Under the pieces are notes generated by a model, which saw nothing but the letters and a program-made list of their open reading frames with translations, was not told the origin of the DNA and ran no database searches. Both the position numbers and the translations under genes were made by a program. 64,000 nucleotides of DNA from Jiangella alba. Lineage in GTDB: Bacteria; Actinomycetota; Actinomycetes; Jiangellales; Jiangellaceae. Positions 1 to 8,686 of the stretch are shown here, piece after piece. The DNA is taken from positions 3,155,501 to 3,219,500 of the forward strand of contig NZ_FNUC01000003.1 in assembly GCF_900106035.1 (NCBI RefSeq), in the 5' to 3' direction. The stretch's first letter is position 1; the number at the start of each line of letters is the position of its first letter.

Positions 1-65
1 AACCGGCCGCCGAGGCCGACACCATCGAGTCCGTGCTGGAGATCCGCGGGCCCGTTTCCACCTAG
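1..65 (+). CDS. C-terminal tail of a gene that starts before the window
   Basis: Only about 20 codons are visible, ending in TAG at 63-65. The tail reads PAAEADTIESVLEIRGPVST and has the GC-rich third positions of real genes here. No family can be assigned from so short a piece. The reading frame is inferred from composition and the clean stop; no other gene covers this stretch. Confidence 0.4.
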   Translation, partial: PAAEADTIESVLEIRGPVST

Positions 66-725
66 CCGGGCTCGCGTGGGTTTGGTTTGCCGCGTTGGCC
101 TGCCCCCTGCTGCTCTCGATGGTCGGGGGCGCGGGCGGTCGCCTCAAGCGGACCTCTTTGTTGGCGCTTCGCGCGGCGGAGGACCGCTTGACCCGGCCGC
201 CCGCGCCCCCGTTCAAGCAGCGTCAGGGGTCCGGCCGAACAATGGGCCCGGCTCTCACCTCTGCTGAGGTGCGGGTCCGCTGGCCTCTCGCCCTCGCTGG
301 GTGGCGTTCTGGCTACCGACTCCGCTGGTGGTCCCGGTCCGCTGGCCGCTCACTGGCCGCTTCGGGTGTGGCGACCGGCTCCGCTCGGCTTGGTGTTCGC
401 TGGCCGCTCGCTGGCCGGTGCTGCTCCAAGATCATCCAGGTTTCGGGGGGTGATAGCACCCCAAAACTTGGATGATCATGGCGCGAGCGCCGGAGCACGT
501 CGCCCAGCAGCCGGCCTGGGACCGGCGACCTGGCATGGAAGCGGCGCGGACCGCGGGCCAACGAGCGCGCTGCGCGAGCGTCGCCTTTGGGGTAGGCATG
601 ACCCGCCCCTCTAGGGAGGGTGCCCACCTTACGGGCGGGCACCGACAACGTCGCGCCGCGAACCGCGCCGCGACTGGCGCCGCCCGCCACCCCTGGCCGC
701 AGTCGGGGCTTCGGCCGGCGGTGGG
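66..725. other. Gene-free stretch with degenerate GCTGGCC-type repeats and one long hairpin
   Basis: No open frame here has convincing codon usage or a ribosome site. Between about 270 and 420 the sequence has loosely repeated CGCTGGCCGCTC-like words. A long hairpin lies at 430-477 (separate entry). The rest shows no RNA gene or clear promoter that I recognise. Confidence 0.5.
430..477. repeat. Long intergenic hairpin, ATAG tetraloop
   Basis: The arms GATCATCCAGGTTTCGG-GGGGTG (430-452) and CACCCC-AAAACTTGGATGATC (457-477) pair almost end to end. There is a two-base bulge, two positions that become G-U pairs in RNA, and an ATAG loop at 453-456. No T-tract follows, so a classical terminator is not obvious. 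The regular shape resembles a dispersed REP-like element. Copy number in the genome cannot be judged here. Confidence 0.6.
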
Positions 726-1487
726 TCAGCGGCCGCCGCTGATGCCGCGGTGGGCTTGGGCCAGCCGCTCCATGCCGTCGGCCAGTACCTCGACGCCGGT
801 GTGGTCGGACGAGCGCAGCAGCAGGCCCGCGGCCTCCCAGAGCGCCGTCTGCACCGCGTTGCCGGTCTGGTCGTCGGCCGCGGCGGTGGCGGCGGTCTCG
901 AGGCCGGTGGTGGCGTCGACGAGGCGGGACCAGGAGGTCGGGGCGTAGCGGCCGGTGACGACGCGGACGCGCTCGCCCTCCTTGAGGACGGCGTCGCGCT
1001 CGCGGTCGAACAGGTACTGGCCGAGGGCCGCGCCGCCCACGCCGCCGCCGGCGACGCCGATGAGCAGGCCGAGGATGGCGCCGATGGCGCCGAGGCCGAG
1101 GACCAGCGCCAGCACGATCAGCAGCACCGCGCCGGCCGCCGCGCCGGCGATGGCCGGGATCAGCTGGTGGCGGCGCAGCCCGATGCCGACCACCTGGAAC
1201 ATGGGGGCCGGCTGGGCGAGCGCCTCGGCGACGCGGTCACGCAGCGGCTGGTCGTTCAGCCCGGGCCGCAGCACGGCGAACGTCTCGGGGACCGCCTGAC
1301 CGGACGAGGCCGCATGCGTGGGCCGTCCCGAGGTCCACCGGACGGCGCCCCAGGGGCGCTTCTCGACGACGTTGGGCAGCCACGAGCCGCGCTTGGCGTG
1401 CAGCCGATCGACGATCTCCTGCTGCTGCTCCCATGCCTGCGACCACTCCCACTCCTTCATCGCGCTCAGCGGGTGCGGTCGGCTCAT
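726..1487 (-). CDS. Hypothetical glycine-rich membrane protein, 253 aa
   Basis: Function unknown. The first ~110 residues are soluble, with a Trp/Gln-rich start (EWEWSQAWEQQQEIVDRLHA). A Gly/Ala/Leu-rich hydrophobic stretch from about residue 112 to 160 is long enough for two close membrane helices. A soluble tail of about 90 residues follows. ATG at 1487 was chosen because GGAGAGAAG lies just upstream at good spacing. The gene is divergent from the SURF1 gene, with 186 bp between the two starts. No catalytic motif was recognised. Confidence 0.75.
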   Translation of the reverse strand: MSRPHPLSAMKEWEWSQAWEQQQEIVDRLHAKRGSWLPNVVEKRPWGAVRWTSGRPTHAASSGQAVPETFAVLRPGLNDQPLRDRVAEALAQPAPMFQVVGIGLRRHQLIPAIAGAAAGAVLLIVLALVLGLGAIGAILGLLIGVAGGGVGGAALGQYLFDRERDAVLKEGERVRVVTGRYAPTSWSRLVDATTGLETAATAAADDQTGNAVQTALWEAAGLLLRSSDHTGVEVLADGMERLAQAHRGISGGR

Positions 1488-1661
1488 CTCGATCTTCTCT
1501 CCATCGTGATCGTTCACCAGGGTGCACGTTGCCCGTCCCCCGAACGAGACTGTTCGAAGCCTACCCAACCGGCGACGGCGATCATTGGCCCATCCGGACA
1601 TAAATGTCTGATCTTGCCCAGCACGGCTCCCCCGCACGCACCGGGCCGCCCACCCGGCGGC

Positions 1662-1673
1662 TACGGTGTCAGT
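1662..1673 (+). promoter_or_regulatory. Leaderless-type -10 box of the SURF1 gene
   Basis: TACGGT (1662-1667) lies exactly six bases before GTG 1674. There is no Shine-Dalgarno sequence, so transcription probably starts at the start codon. No good -35 was found. Confidence 0.5.
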
Positions 1674-2486
1674 GTGTACCGGTTCCTGCTGACGCCCCGC
1701 TGGCTGCTGTTGCACGTCGCCGCGGTGGCGGCGGTCGCGGGTTGCCTGCTGCTCGGCTGGTGGCAGGCCGACGTCTACCAGGACAGCAGCGGACGGCACG
1801 AACTGCGCGACCGCGAGCCGGTCGCCGTCGCCGAGCTGGCCGCGCCCGGCGCCGAACTGGGCGACTCCGCCGACCGGCAGGCCGTCGCCACCGGCACGTA
1901 CGTCGCCGCCCAGCAGCAGCTGGTGCCCGGCCGGGTGCACGACGGCACGCTCGGCTCGTTCGTCGTCACGCCGCTGCAGACGGACGACGGCATGGTGGTG
2001 CCGGTGCTGCGCGGCTGGGTCGACGACCCCGACGACGCGGGCACGGCCGTCCCGTCCGGAGAGGTCACCGTCACCGGCTACCTGCTGCCGCCCGAGACGC
2101 CCGACCACGCGACCGTCCGCACCGGGCAGCAGGTCGACGAGGGCCGCGTCGCCTACATCGCGCCGGACCAGCTGGCCCAGCGGGCCGGCGTGAGCGAGGC
2201 CACCGCGCTGCACGGCTACCTGCTGCTGCGCGAGGAATCGCCCGAGCTGGCCGCCGCGCCCGTCACGCTCGACGTCGACGCCGTCGCGCCCATCCGCGAC
2301 GTCAGCCCGTGGCAGAACCTCTCCTACTGGGCCCAGTGGTGGGTGTTCGCGCTGGCGGCGGTGGTGTTCTGGGTGAGCATCGTCCGCAACGGGGTCCGCA
2401 CCCGGCGCAAGGCCGAGACCGCGGCGGCGGAGCAGAGCGGCGACGACGACGTCAGCGCACCCGCTCCGTCTCACGCGCCTTCCTGA
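1674..2486 (+). CDS. SURF1 family protein
   Basis: SURF1-like factor, a family linked to assembly of heme-copper (cytochrome c) oxidase in the membrane. The 270-aa protein has the family layout. One N-terminal membrane helix follows MYRFLLTPRWLLLH and ends in GCLLLGWWQ. A periplasmic domain carries the G-x-Y segment GTYVAAQQQLVPGR, the LRGWV block and the late NLSYWAQWW motif. The C-terminal helix FALAAVVFWVSIV then leads to a charged tail. GTG 1674 places the helix correctly and fits the -10 box six bases upstream. The 3' end overlaps the convergent DUF3817 gene by 35 bp; these two families are often neighbours in actinobacteria. Confidence 0.9.
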   Translation: MYRFLLTPRWLLLHVAAVAAVAGCLLLGWWQADVYQDSSGRHELRDREPVAVAELAAPGAELGDSADRQAVATGTYVAAQQQLVPGRVHDGTLGSFVVTPLQTDDGMVVPVLRGWVDDPDDAGTAVPSGEVTVTGYLLPPETPDHATVRTGQQVDEGRVAYIAPDQLAQRAGVSEATALHGYLLLREESPELAAAPVTLDVDAVAPIRDVSPWQNLSYWAQWWVFALAAVVFWVSIVRNGVRTRRKAETAAAEQSGDDDVSAPAPSHAPS

Positions 2487-2763
2487 CCACGAACCGCTCG
2501 GCGAAGAACGACGCGAACGGCACCGTGCCGGCCAGCCCGATGAGCACGGCCCAGCTGGCCTTCCAGCCGCGCTGGTGCACCAGCAGGCCGGTCGCGACCA
2601 GGTAGATGACGTACAGCCAGCCGTGGATCGGCGACACCGTGCGGCTCATGGTGGCGTCGCCGGGCGGGCCGTAGCGGACGAACATCGCCACGCAGAGCAG
2701 GAGCAGCACCACGCCGGTGGTGTAAGCCATGACGCGGTAGAAGGGCAGGGCATCTCGACGCAC
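2452..2763 (-). CDS. DUF3817 membrane protein
   Basis: Small integral membrane protein of 103 aa with about three helices: YTTGVVLLLLCVAMFVRY, IHGWLYVIYLVATGLLV and WAVLIGLAGTVPFASFF. The conserved HGWLY segment is typical of DUF3817 proteins, whose role is unknown. The C-terminus is basic (ERFVVRKARETERVR). Transcription converges on SURF1 and the coding ends overlap. GTG 2763 is supported by TACCCT six bases upstream, so the mRNA is probably leaderless. Confidence 0.85.
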   Translation of the reverse strand: MRRDALPFYRVMAYTTGVVLLLLCVAMFVRYGPPGDATMSRTVSPIHGWLYVIYLVATGLLVHQRGWKASWAVLIGLAGTVPFASFFAERFVVRKARETERVR

Positions 2764-2775
2764 CCTGCGAGGGTA
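2764..2775 (-). promoter_or_regulatory. Leaderless-type -10 box of the DUF3817 gene
   Basis: On the minus strand TACCCT (2775-2770) is followed by CGCAGG and then GTG 2763. The same six-base spacer occurs before tldD. Confidence 0.5.
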
Positions 2776-2785
2776 GCCCGGCCGT

Positions 2786-4162
2786 TCAGAGCCCCAGCAG
2801 GCGGTACGCCTCGACGACGCCGGTCTTGCCCTTGACCTCCAGGCCCTCGACCCGCTCGGTCCGCGCGCCGGACAACTGCCGGGCGGTCTCGGCGCCGATC
2901 AGCACGCCGCCGACGGGCGCGGCGCTCTCCAGCCGGGCGGCGAGGTTGACGGCGTCGCCGATGACGGTGAAGGTGCGGCCCCCGGCGGTGCCGAGGATCC
3001 CGACGGCGACCTCGCCGGTGTTGACGCCGACGCGGAACCGCGGCCAGCCGGGATGCGCGTCGGCCACCGTCGCCGTCGCCTCCTGGATCGCCAGTCCGGC
3101 CGCGGCCGCCTGCCGCGCGTGGTCGGGCTGGCCGCCGTCGCGGTTGAACGTCACCATGAGCGCGTCGCCGACCAGCCGGTCGACGGTGCCGCCGTACCGC
3201 TCGACGACCGGCGGGATGGCGCTGGTGAAGTACGCGTTGAGCATCTCGGTGACGTCCTCCGGCCGGTTCCGCTCGGAGAAGGACGTGAAGCCCTGCAGGT
3301 CGGCGAAGAGGATGGTCACCTCGCGGGTCGCCCGCGCGGTCTCGCCGAGGTAGAGGCCGGCGAAGCGCTCCTCGTACCACTGACGCTGCGCGCTGACGGC
3401 GACCAGCGCGAACGCGGCGAGCATCAGCAGGTGCCACTCCCACCAGCTGGCGTGCCAGTTGCGGCCGAGCGCCACCGCCACCGACGCCTCCGCCAGCAGC
3501 ACGAACGCGGACGCCATCGCCAGCAGCAGCGTCACCGAGCCGGGGTGGCTGGGCAGCCGCAGGTACCGGACGACGGCGAACAGGTACAGCACGAGCGCGG
3601 CCACCGCGAGCCACACCAGCGGCCCGGACGCCCGCTCCGGCGGCGCGGGGTCGTCCAGCGGGGCCAGCCCGCCCACCGACGCCACACCCCACAGCACCAT
3701 CACCGCCAGCAGGGCGCCGCGGATCAGCGCGGACCGGCGCATCACCGCGTGCGCCCGGCCGCCGGCCAGCTCCGTCGCCGACGCGGCCGCGAACGCCCCC
3801 GCCACCAGCAACCCGACCGGCGTCGCCAGCGCGAACCCGGCGTTCGAGCCGTCCAGCAGCACGCCGGGCGTGGCCAGCGCGTGCAGGCCGAGGAACCCGG
3901 CCGCGGCCAGGAACGCCAGCGAGACCAGGAACACCCGCGCGTCGTGGCGGCGCCGCGCCGCCGTCCCCGTCGCGTACGCCAGCGCGGCGCTGATCGCGGC
4001 CGCGCCGAGCACCAGCCAGAAGTGCGCCCGGTGGTGCTGCCACATCACGTCCCACGCCGGCCGCGCCAGCAGCACGACCAGACCCGCGACGGGCGCGACG
4101 AGCAGGACGGCCGCCCAGGGGCGCGGGACGGCGCGCGCCGACGGCTCGGCCGGGCCGGTCAC
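2786..4162 (-). CDS. Membrane-anchored class III adenylate/guanylate cyclase
   Basis: Predicted 458-aa nucleotide cyclase. Residues 15-260 hold about seven hydrophobic helices; the catalytic domain runs from 281 to 450. Both metal-binding aspartates are visible (D288 in ILFADLQGFT and D333 in RLVGDALMVTF), as are the transition-state residues N406 and R410 in IGDAVNLAARLES. The usual adenine-contacting lysine is Arg329, and the partner position is Thr399, as in class IIIb enzymes. Activity and base preference are therefore uncertain. GTG 4162 overlaps the stop of the upstream reductase-like gene (GTGA), so the two are translationally coupled. Confidence 0.9.
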   Translation of the reverse strand: MTGPAEPSARAVPRPWAAVLLVAPVAGLVVLLARPAWDVMWQHHRAHFWLVLGAAAISAALAYATGTAARRRHDARVFLVSLAFLAAAGFLGLHALATPGVLLDGSNAGFALATPVGLLVAGAFAAASATELAGGRAHAVMRRSALIRGALLAVMVLWGVASVGGLAPLDDPAPPERASGPLVWLAVAALVLYLFAVVRYLRLPSHPGSVTLLLAMASAFVLLAEASVAVALGRNWHASWWEWHLLMLAAFALVAVSAQRQWYEERFAGLYLGETARATREVTILFADLQGFTSFSERNRPEDVTEMLNAYFTSAIPPVVERYGGTVDRLVGDALMVTFNRDGGQPDHARQAAAAGLAIQEATATVADAHPGWPRFRVGVNTGEVAVGILGTAGGRTFTVIGDAVNLAARLESAAPVGGVLIGAETARQLSGARTERVEGLEVKGKTGVVEAYRLLGL

Positions 4163-5874
4163 GGGCGGTCCGCGGCGGCGAGCACCTGGTGCACCTGCTG
4201 GATCACCACCGACCCCTCCCCGACGGCGGACGCGACCCGCTTCACCGACCGGCGGCGGACGTCGCCGACGGCGAACACGCCCGGGACGCAGGTCTCGAGC
4301 ATCAGCGGCTGCCGTTCCAGCGGCCAGCGCCGCGCGGCGTGGCTGTCCATGACGTCGGCGCCGGTGAGCAGGTAGCCCCACTGGTCGCGTTCGATGCGCT
4401 CCGGCAGCCAGGCGGTGTGCGGTTCGGCGCCGATCAGCACGAACAGCCCGGCCGCCGGCTCGGTGCGGGTCTCGCCGGTCTCGCGGTCGCGCAGCTCCAG
4501 CCACGCCAGCCGGCCGGTGCCGCCGCCGTCGACGACCTCGGTGTGCAGCCGCACCCGCACGCCGGCCGCCTCGATGGCGTCGACGAGGTAGCGGGACATG
4601 CTGTCGGCCAGCGACGCGCCGCGGACCAGCAGCGTCACCGAGGCGGCGTAGCGGGACAGGTGCATGGCGGCCTGCCCGGCCGAGTTCCCGCCGCCGACGA
4701 CGTACACCGGCTGGCCCAGCATGGCCCGCGCCTCCGACACCGACGCGCCGTAGTAGACCCCGGCGCCCTCGAACGCGTCCAGCGCCGGCAGGCCGATGCG
4801 CCGGTAGCTGACGCCGGTGGCCAGGACGACGGCGCGGCCCCGCGCCTGCTGCCCGTCGGCCGCCGTCAGCACGTGCCAGCCGTCCTCGGACGTGAGCCCG
4901 ACCAGCTCGCGCATCAGCAGGAACGTCGTCCCGAAGACCCACGCCTGCTGGTAGGCGCGCTGGGCCAGCTCGGCGCCACTGATGCCGCGGGCGAAGCCGA
5001 GGTAGTTGCGGATCAGCGAGCTGGACCCGGCCTGGCCGCCGATCGATTCACGCTCCACCACCAGCGTGTGCAGACCCTCCGACGACGCGTAGACGGCGGC
5101 CGCGAGCCCGGCCGGCCCGGCGCCGACGACGATGACGTCGAAGTCGGTCTCGTCGCCGAGGGTCGTGCTCACCCCGTACGCGTCGGCGAGCTGGCTGTTC
5201 GTGGGGTCGACCAGCACCCGGCCGTCGTGCAGCAGCACCACCGGCGCCGTCACGTCGTCCAGGCCGGCCGCCGCGAGCGCCGCGCGCCCCTCGTCGGTGT
5301 CGGAGGGGTGGAACTGGTGCTGGACGCCGTTGCGGACCAGCAGGCTGCGCAGCTCGTGGGCGCGCGGCGACCAGCGCTGCGCGACGACCGTCACCTCGCG
5401 CGGGGCGGCGGAGACCGCCCGTTCCCACTCGAGCAGGAACTCGGTGACGGTGCGGTGGAAGTACTCGTCCGGCGAGTGCCACGGCCGCAACGCGTAGTAG
5501 TCGATGCGGCCCAGCGCGATCAGCCGGTGGATGGCCTCGGCGGTCTCGCGGTCGGCCCACGCGCCCCAGTCGACGACGAGCGCCCGCTTCGCCTCCGGGT
5601 AGAGCTGCTTGACCTGCGCGAAGACGGTGTCTGTGGCGGCCGCGCCGCCGGCCGGGCGGTCGCACAGGACCAGCGCGACCTGCAGCCCGCGGTCGCGCAG
5701 CGACTCCAGCGTCGTCAGGCCGGCGGCGTCGCCGCGCTCGTCGACGACGTCATAATCGCCGCCGTAGCGCCGCCGCAGCTGGTCGGCGATGCGGTCCTGC
5801 CCGGCGGCGTCGTGCTCGTGCTCGATGACCAGCAGCGCCGGCCGCCGGCGGTCAGGCTGGACGGACATGGCCAC
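4159..5874 (-). CDS. Receiver-like / glutaredoxin-like / thioredoxin-reductase-like FAD protein
   Basis: A 571-aa fusion. Residues ~11-150 resemble a response-regulator receiver. Residues ~160-235 resemble a glutaredoxin fold but lack CxxC. Residues 245-571 are a thioredoxin-reductase-type flavoprotein with an FAD site (VIVVGAGPAGLAAA, 247-260), an NADPH site (VVGGGNSAGQAA, 392-403) and the second FAD motif VFAVGDVRR. Where thioredoxin reductase has its redox CxxC this protein reads YYGASVSEA (374-382), so it cannot be a normal disulfide reductase. GTG 5874 follows GGAGGT by six bases. It is co-translated with the adenylate cyclase, which suggests a redox or signalling partnership (inference). 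Similar fused proteins are known in actinobacteria. Confidence 0.85.
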   Translation of the reverse strand: MAMSVQPDRRRPALLVIEHEHDAAGQDRIADQLRRRYGGDYDVVDERGDAAGLTTLESLRDRGLQVALVLCDRPAGGAAATDTVFAQVKQLYPEAKRALVVDWGAWADRETAEAIHRLIALGRIDYYALRPWHSPDEYFHRTVTEFLLEWERAVSAAPREVTVVAQRWSPRAHELRSLLVRNGVQHQFHPSDTDEGRAALAAAGLDDVTAPVVLLHDGRVLVDPTNSQLADAYGVSTTLGDETDFDVIVVGAGPAGLAAAVYASSEGLHTLVVERESIGGQAGSSSLIRNYLGFARGISGAELAQRAYQQAWVFGTTFLLMRELVGLTSEDGWHVLTAADGQQARGRAVVLATGVSYRRIGLPALDAFEGAGVYYGASVSEARAMLGQPVYVVGGGNSAGQAAMHLSRYAASVTLLVRGASLADSMSRYLVDAIEAAGVRVRLHTEVVDGGGTGRLAWLELRDRETGETRTEPAAGLFVLIGAEPHTAWLPERIERDQWGYLLTGADVMDSHAARRWPLERQPLMLETCVPGVFAVGDVRRRSVKRVASAVGEGSVVIQQVHQVLAAADRP

Positions 5875-5985
5875 GCCGGCACCTCCCCCGAAGGTGGCGG
5901 CCGGCCGTGCCCGGCGGCCGCATGGTGGCGAGTCTACGGCGCGCGGGTGCGGTTGCGGCCGGTCCCGGCGGGAGAGAATGGGCAG

Positions 5986-6411
5986 GTGGCGCCGGTCCGA
6001 GTCCGCGAGACGATCGTCATCCCCGACGACGAGCTGTCGTGGCGGTTCTCCCGGTCCAGCGGGCCCGGCGGCCAGGGCGTCAACACCACCGACTCGCGGG
6101 TCGAACTGTCCTTCTCCGTCGCGGACTCACGGGTGCTCAGCGCGACGGCGCGGGCCCGGCTGCTGGAGCGACTGTCGCACCGTCTGGTCGACGGCGTGCT
6201 GACGGTGGTCGCGTCGGAGCACCGGTCGCAGCTGCGCAACCGCGAGGCGGCCGCGGACCGGCTGGCCGCGCTGCTGGACGACGCGCTGCGCCCGCCCCCG
6301 CCGCCGCGCCGCCCCACGAAGCCGTCGCGGTCCGCCCGGGCCCGCCGGGTGGAGCAGAAGCGCCGCACCGGCGAGACCAAACGCCTGCGCCGCCGCCCCG
6401 ACGACGGCTGA
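5986..6411 (+). CDS. arfB: Peptidyl-tRNA hydrolase ArfB (ribosome rescue)
   Basis: ArfB/YaeJ-type factor of 141 aa that frees ribosomes stalled on truncated mRNAs by hydrolysing peptidyl-tRNA. The class I release-factor domain contains the catalytic GGQ in SSGPGGQGVNTTDSRVEL (about residues 22-39). The C-terminal tail is basic (RPTKPSRSARARRVEQKRR) and corresponds to the segment that enters the empty mRNA channel. GTG 5986 puts the usual short strand before the GGQ; GAGAAT lies six bases upstream and a GGGAGAG sequence slightly further. Transcription converges with nusB. Confidence 0.93.
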   Translation: MAPVRVRETIVIPDDELSWRFSRSSGPGGQGVNTTDSRVELSFSVADSRVLSATARARLLERLSHRLVDGVLTVVASEHRSQLRNREAAADRLAALLDDALRPPPPPRRPTKPSRSARARRVEQKRRTGETKRLRRRPDDG

Positions 6412-6452
6412 CCAGACGGCCCGGCCCGCTGTGACACGGGAGCAGGACGCGG

Positions 6453-6863
6453 TTACGCGCTCAGGCTGGGCTTGATCGCGACCAGCCGGCCGAGCAGGCC
6501 GTTCACGAACGTCGGGGACTGGTCGGTCGAGAGGTCGCGGGCCAGCGACACCGCTTCGTCCAGCGCCACCGGGTCGGGGACGTCGTCGCGGTAGAGGACC
6601 TCGTAGACGCCGATGCGCAGCACGTTGCGGTCGACCGCGGGCATGCGCTCCAGCGTCCAGCCCTCGGAATAGGTGGAGATCAGCTCGTCGATGCGGTCGC
6701 GGTGCGCGATGACGCCCTCGACCAGCTGGACGGTGTACTCGTGCAGCGGCTGCTCGGCGGTGGCCATGCGGTGCGCCAGGGTCGCGCCGAGCGTCAGCCC
6801 GCGCAGCTCGGACTCGTACAGGATGTCGAGCGCGCGCTTACGGGCACGGCTGCGGGCAGGCAT
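6453..6863 (-). CDS. nusB: Transcription antitermination protein NusB
   Basis: 136-aa all-helical NusB, which with NusE (S10) binds boxA RNA for rRNA antitermination. Family signatures include SRARKRALDILYESELRG at the N-terminus, the central RMPAVDRNVLRIGVYEVLY block, and the C-terminal DEAVSLARDLSTDQSPTFVNG segment. It is last in the run pepP-efp-nusB and begins 12 bases after efp, so it is probably co-transcribed. Confidence 0.95.
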   Translation of the reverse strand: MPARSRARKRALDILYESELRGLTLGATLAHRMATAEQPLHEYTVQLVEGVIAHRDRIDELISTYSEGWTLERMPAVDRNVLRIGVYEVLYRDDVPDPVALDEAVSLARDLSTDQSPTFVNGLLGRLVAIKPSLSA

Positions 6864-6875
6864 GCGTCGGCCTCG

Positions 6876-7436
6876 TCAGCCGGCGCGGCCGAGGTACGAA
6901 CCGTCGCGGGTGTCGACCTTGACCCTCTCGCCACTGGTGATGAACAGCGGCACCTGCACCTCGTAGCCGGTCTCGAGCCGGGCCGGCTTGTTGCCGCCGG
7001 TGGAGCGGTCGCCCTGCAGGCCCGGCTCGGTGTACTCGATGGTGAGCACGACCGACGCCGGGAGCTCGACGAACAGCGGGGTGCCGTCGTGCAGGCCGAC
7101 CGTGGCGTCCTGGTTCTCGAGCATGAAGTTCGCGGCGTCGCCGACGATGCCCGCGGCGACGTGCGTCTGCTCGTAGCTCTGGGTGTCCATGAACACGAAG
7201 TCGTCGGCGTCGCGGTAGAGGTAGGTCATCTCGCGGCGGTCGACGTTGGCGGTCTCGACCTTGACGCCCGCGTTGAACGTCTTGTCGACCACCTTCCCGG
7301 AGAGGACGTTCTTCAGCTTCGTCCGCACGAAGGCGCCACCCTTGCCGGGCTTGACGTGCTGGAACTCCACCACGCTCCACAGTTGCCCGTCGAGGTTGAG
7401 CACGATGCCGTTCTTGAGGTCGTTGGTCGTCGCCAC
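6876..7436 (-). CDS. efp: Elongation factor P
   Basis: 186-aa EF-P, which relieves ribosome stalling at polyproline stretches. The three beta-barrel domains are complete. The tip lysine of domain I is K32 in [10 protein letters not shown]. Many actinobacterial EF-Ps carry a PGKGP loop with an unmodified lysine; here the last residue is Gly. No EpmA, EarP or YmfI-type modification gene is nearby. ATG 7436 begins [10 protein letters not shown], the normal family start. It lies between pepP and nusB, the usual actinobacterial order. Confidence 0.97.
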   Translation of the reverse strand: MATTNDLKNGIVLNLDGQLWSVVEFQHVKPGKGGAFVRTKLKNVLSGKVVDKTFNAGVKVETANVDRREMTYLYRDADDFVFMDTQSYEQTHVAAGIVGDAANFMLENQDATVGLHDGTPLFVELPASVVLTIEYTEPGLQGDRSTGGNKPARLETGYEVQVPLFITSGERVKVDTRDGSYLGRAG

Positions 7437-7472
7437 GTCGTTCGATGCCTTCTCGTTCGGGTCCCGGCCGCG

Positions 7473-8582
7473 TCAGGCGTCCAGGATCAACAGGTCCTTG
7501 GTGGTGGGCGTGAACAGTTCGGATGCGCCGGAGGCCCGAACCGCCAGCGTGTCCTCGATGCGGACGCCGCCGCGGCCGGGCAGGTAGATCCCGGGCTCGA
7601 CGGTCACAGCCATGCGATCGGCCAGTGTACCCGCCGCCGAGTAACCGAGCGTCGGCGCCTCGTGCACCTCGAGGCCGACGCCGTGCCCGGTGCCGTGCCC
7701 GAAGTTCTCCTTGTACCCGGCGTCGTCGATGATCGCACGGCTCGCGTGATCGACGGACATGCACCCGGCGCCGACGGCGACGGCGTCGACGCCGGCCTGC
7801 TGGGCGGCGGCGACGAGGTCGTAGATCTCGCGCTGCCAGTCCTGCGGCTCGGCCCCGACGACGGAGGTGCGGGTGCAGTCGGCGTGGTAGCCGCGGTAGG
7901 CGGCGCCGAAGTCGATCTTCAGCAGGTCGCCGCGCTCGACGACGCGCTCGGTCGGCCGGTGGTGCGGGACGGCGCTGTTGGGGCCGGTCGCGACGATGGT
8001 CTCGAACGCGACGGCGTCGGCGCCGTGGCCGAACATGCGCCACTCGAGGTCGCGCGCGATCTCCTTCTCCGTCCGCCCGGCGAACCCGCCCGCGGCCCAG
8101 AGGTCCTCCAGCGCCCGGCAGGAGATGGCGCACGCCTGCGCCAGCAGGCCCAGCTCGTCCTCGTCCTTGACGGCGCGCAACTGCTCGACCGCCCGGCCCA
8201 GGTGGACGGTCTCGACGGCGCCCGCCTCGGCGTCGAGCGCCGCACGCATCGACTCCCACAGTTCGAGGGTGACGGCCTGCTCCTCGACGCCCAGCCGTAG
8301 ACTCCCCCCGGCCTTCGCCGCGCGCGTGGCGAGGGACGTCGCGACACCCCGCTCGACCATCAGCTCGACGTCTTCTGCGACGGCCTTCGCGGCCGTAGAA
8401 TAGCGGCTATCCGTGGCGAGCACGGCCGAACCGTCCGAGGCCAGGAGCAATGCCGCGTTACTGCTGTCGAGGCCGGTGAGATAGCGGACGTTGACCAAAC
8501 TTGTGACTAGCGCTGCGTCGAGCTTGTCATCAACCAGCCTCCGAGCCAGTTCAGCGCGTCGCCTCGCGTGGGTCTCCGCCAT
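7473..8582 (-). CDS. pepP: Xaa-Pro aminopeptidase / M24 metallopeptidase
   Basis: 369-aa pita-bread M24 peptidase, predicted to cut N-terminal residues before proline in the cytosol. A creatinase-like N-terminal domain (1-~125) is followed by the catalytic domain with the metal ligands in place: KIDFGAAYRGYHADCTRT, GHGTGHGVGLEVHEAP, VTVEPGIYLPG and GVRIEDT. ATG 8582 has GGAGAGGG upstream. It heads the pepP-efp-nusB run. The name pepQ would fit equally well on sequence alone. Confidence 0.9.
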   Translation of the reverse strand: MAETHARRRAELARRLVDDKLDAALVTSLVNVRYLTGLDSSNAALLLASDGSAVLATDSRYSTAAKAVAEDVELMVERGVATSLATRAAKAGGSLRLGVEEQAVTLELWESMRAALDAEAGAVETVHLGRAVEQLRAVKDEDELGLLAQACAISCRALEDLWAAGGFAGRTEKEIARDLEWRMFGHGADAVAFETIVATGPNSAVPHHRPTERVVERGDLLKIDFGAAYRGYHADCTRTSVVGAEPQDWQREIYDLVAAAQQAGVDAVAVGAGCMSVDHASRAIIDDAGYKENFGHGTGHGVGLEVHEAPTLGYSAAGTLADRMAVTVEPGIYLPGRGGVRIEDTLAVRASGASELFTPTTKDLLILDA

Positions 8583-8686
8583 CTCGTATCCCTCTCCATC
8601 CATTCTGACCTGCATCGATGCTGTCGCATTTCAATAATTGAGACGGGTGCTTCGCAGTTGATCACCGCTCGACTACGCTCATGATC

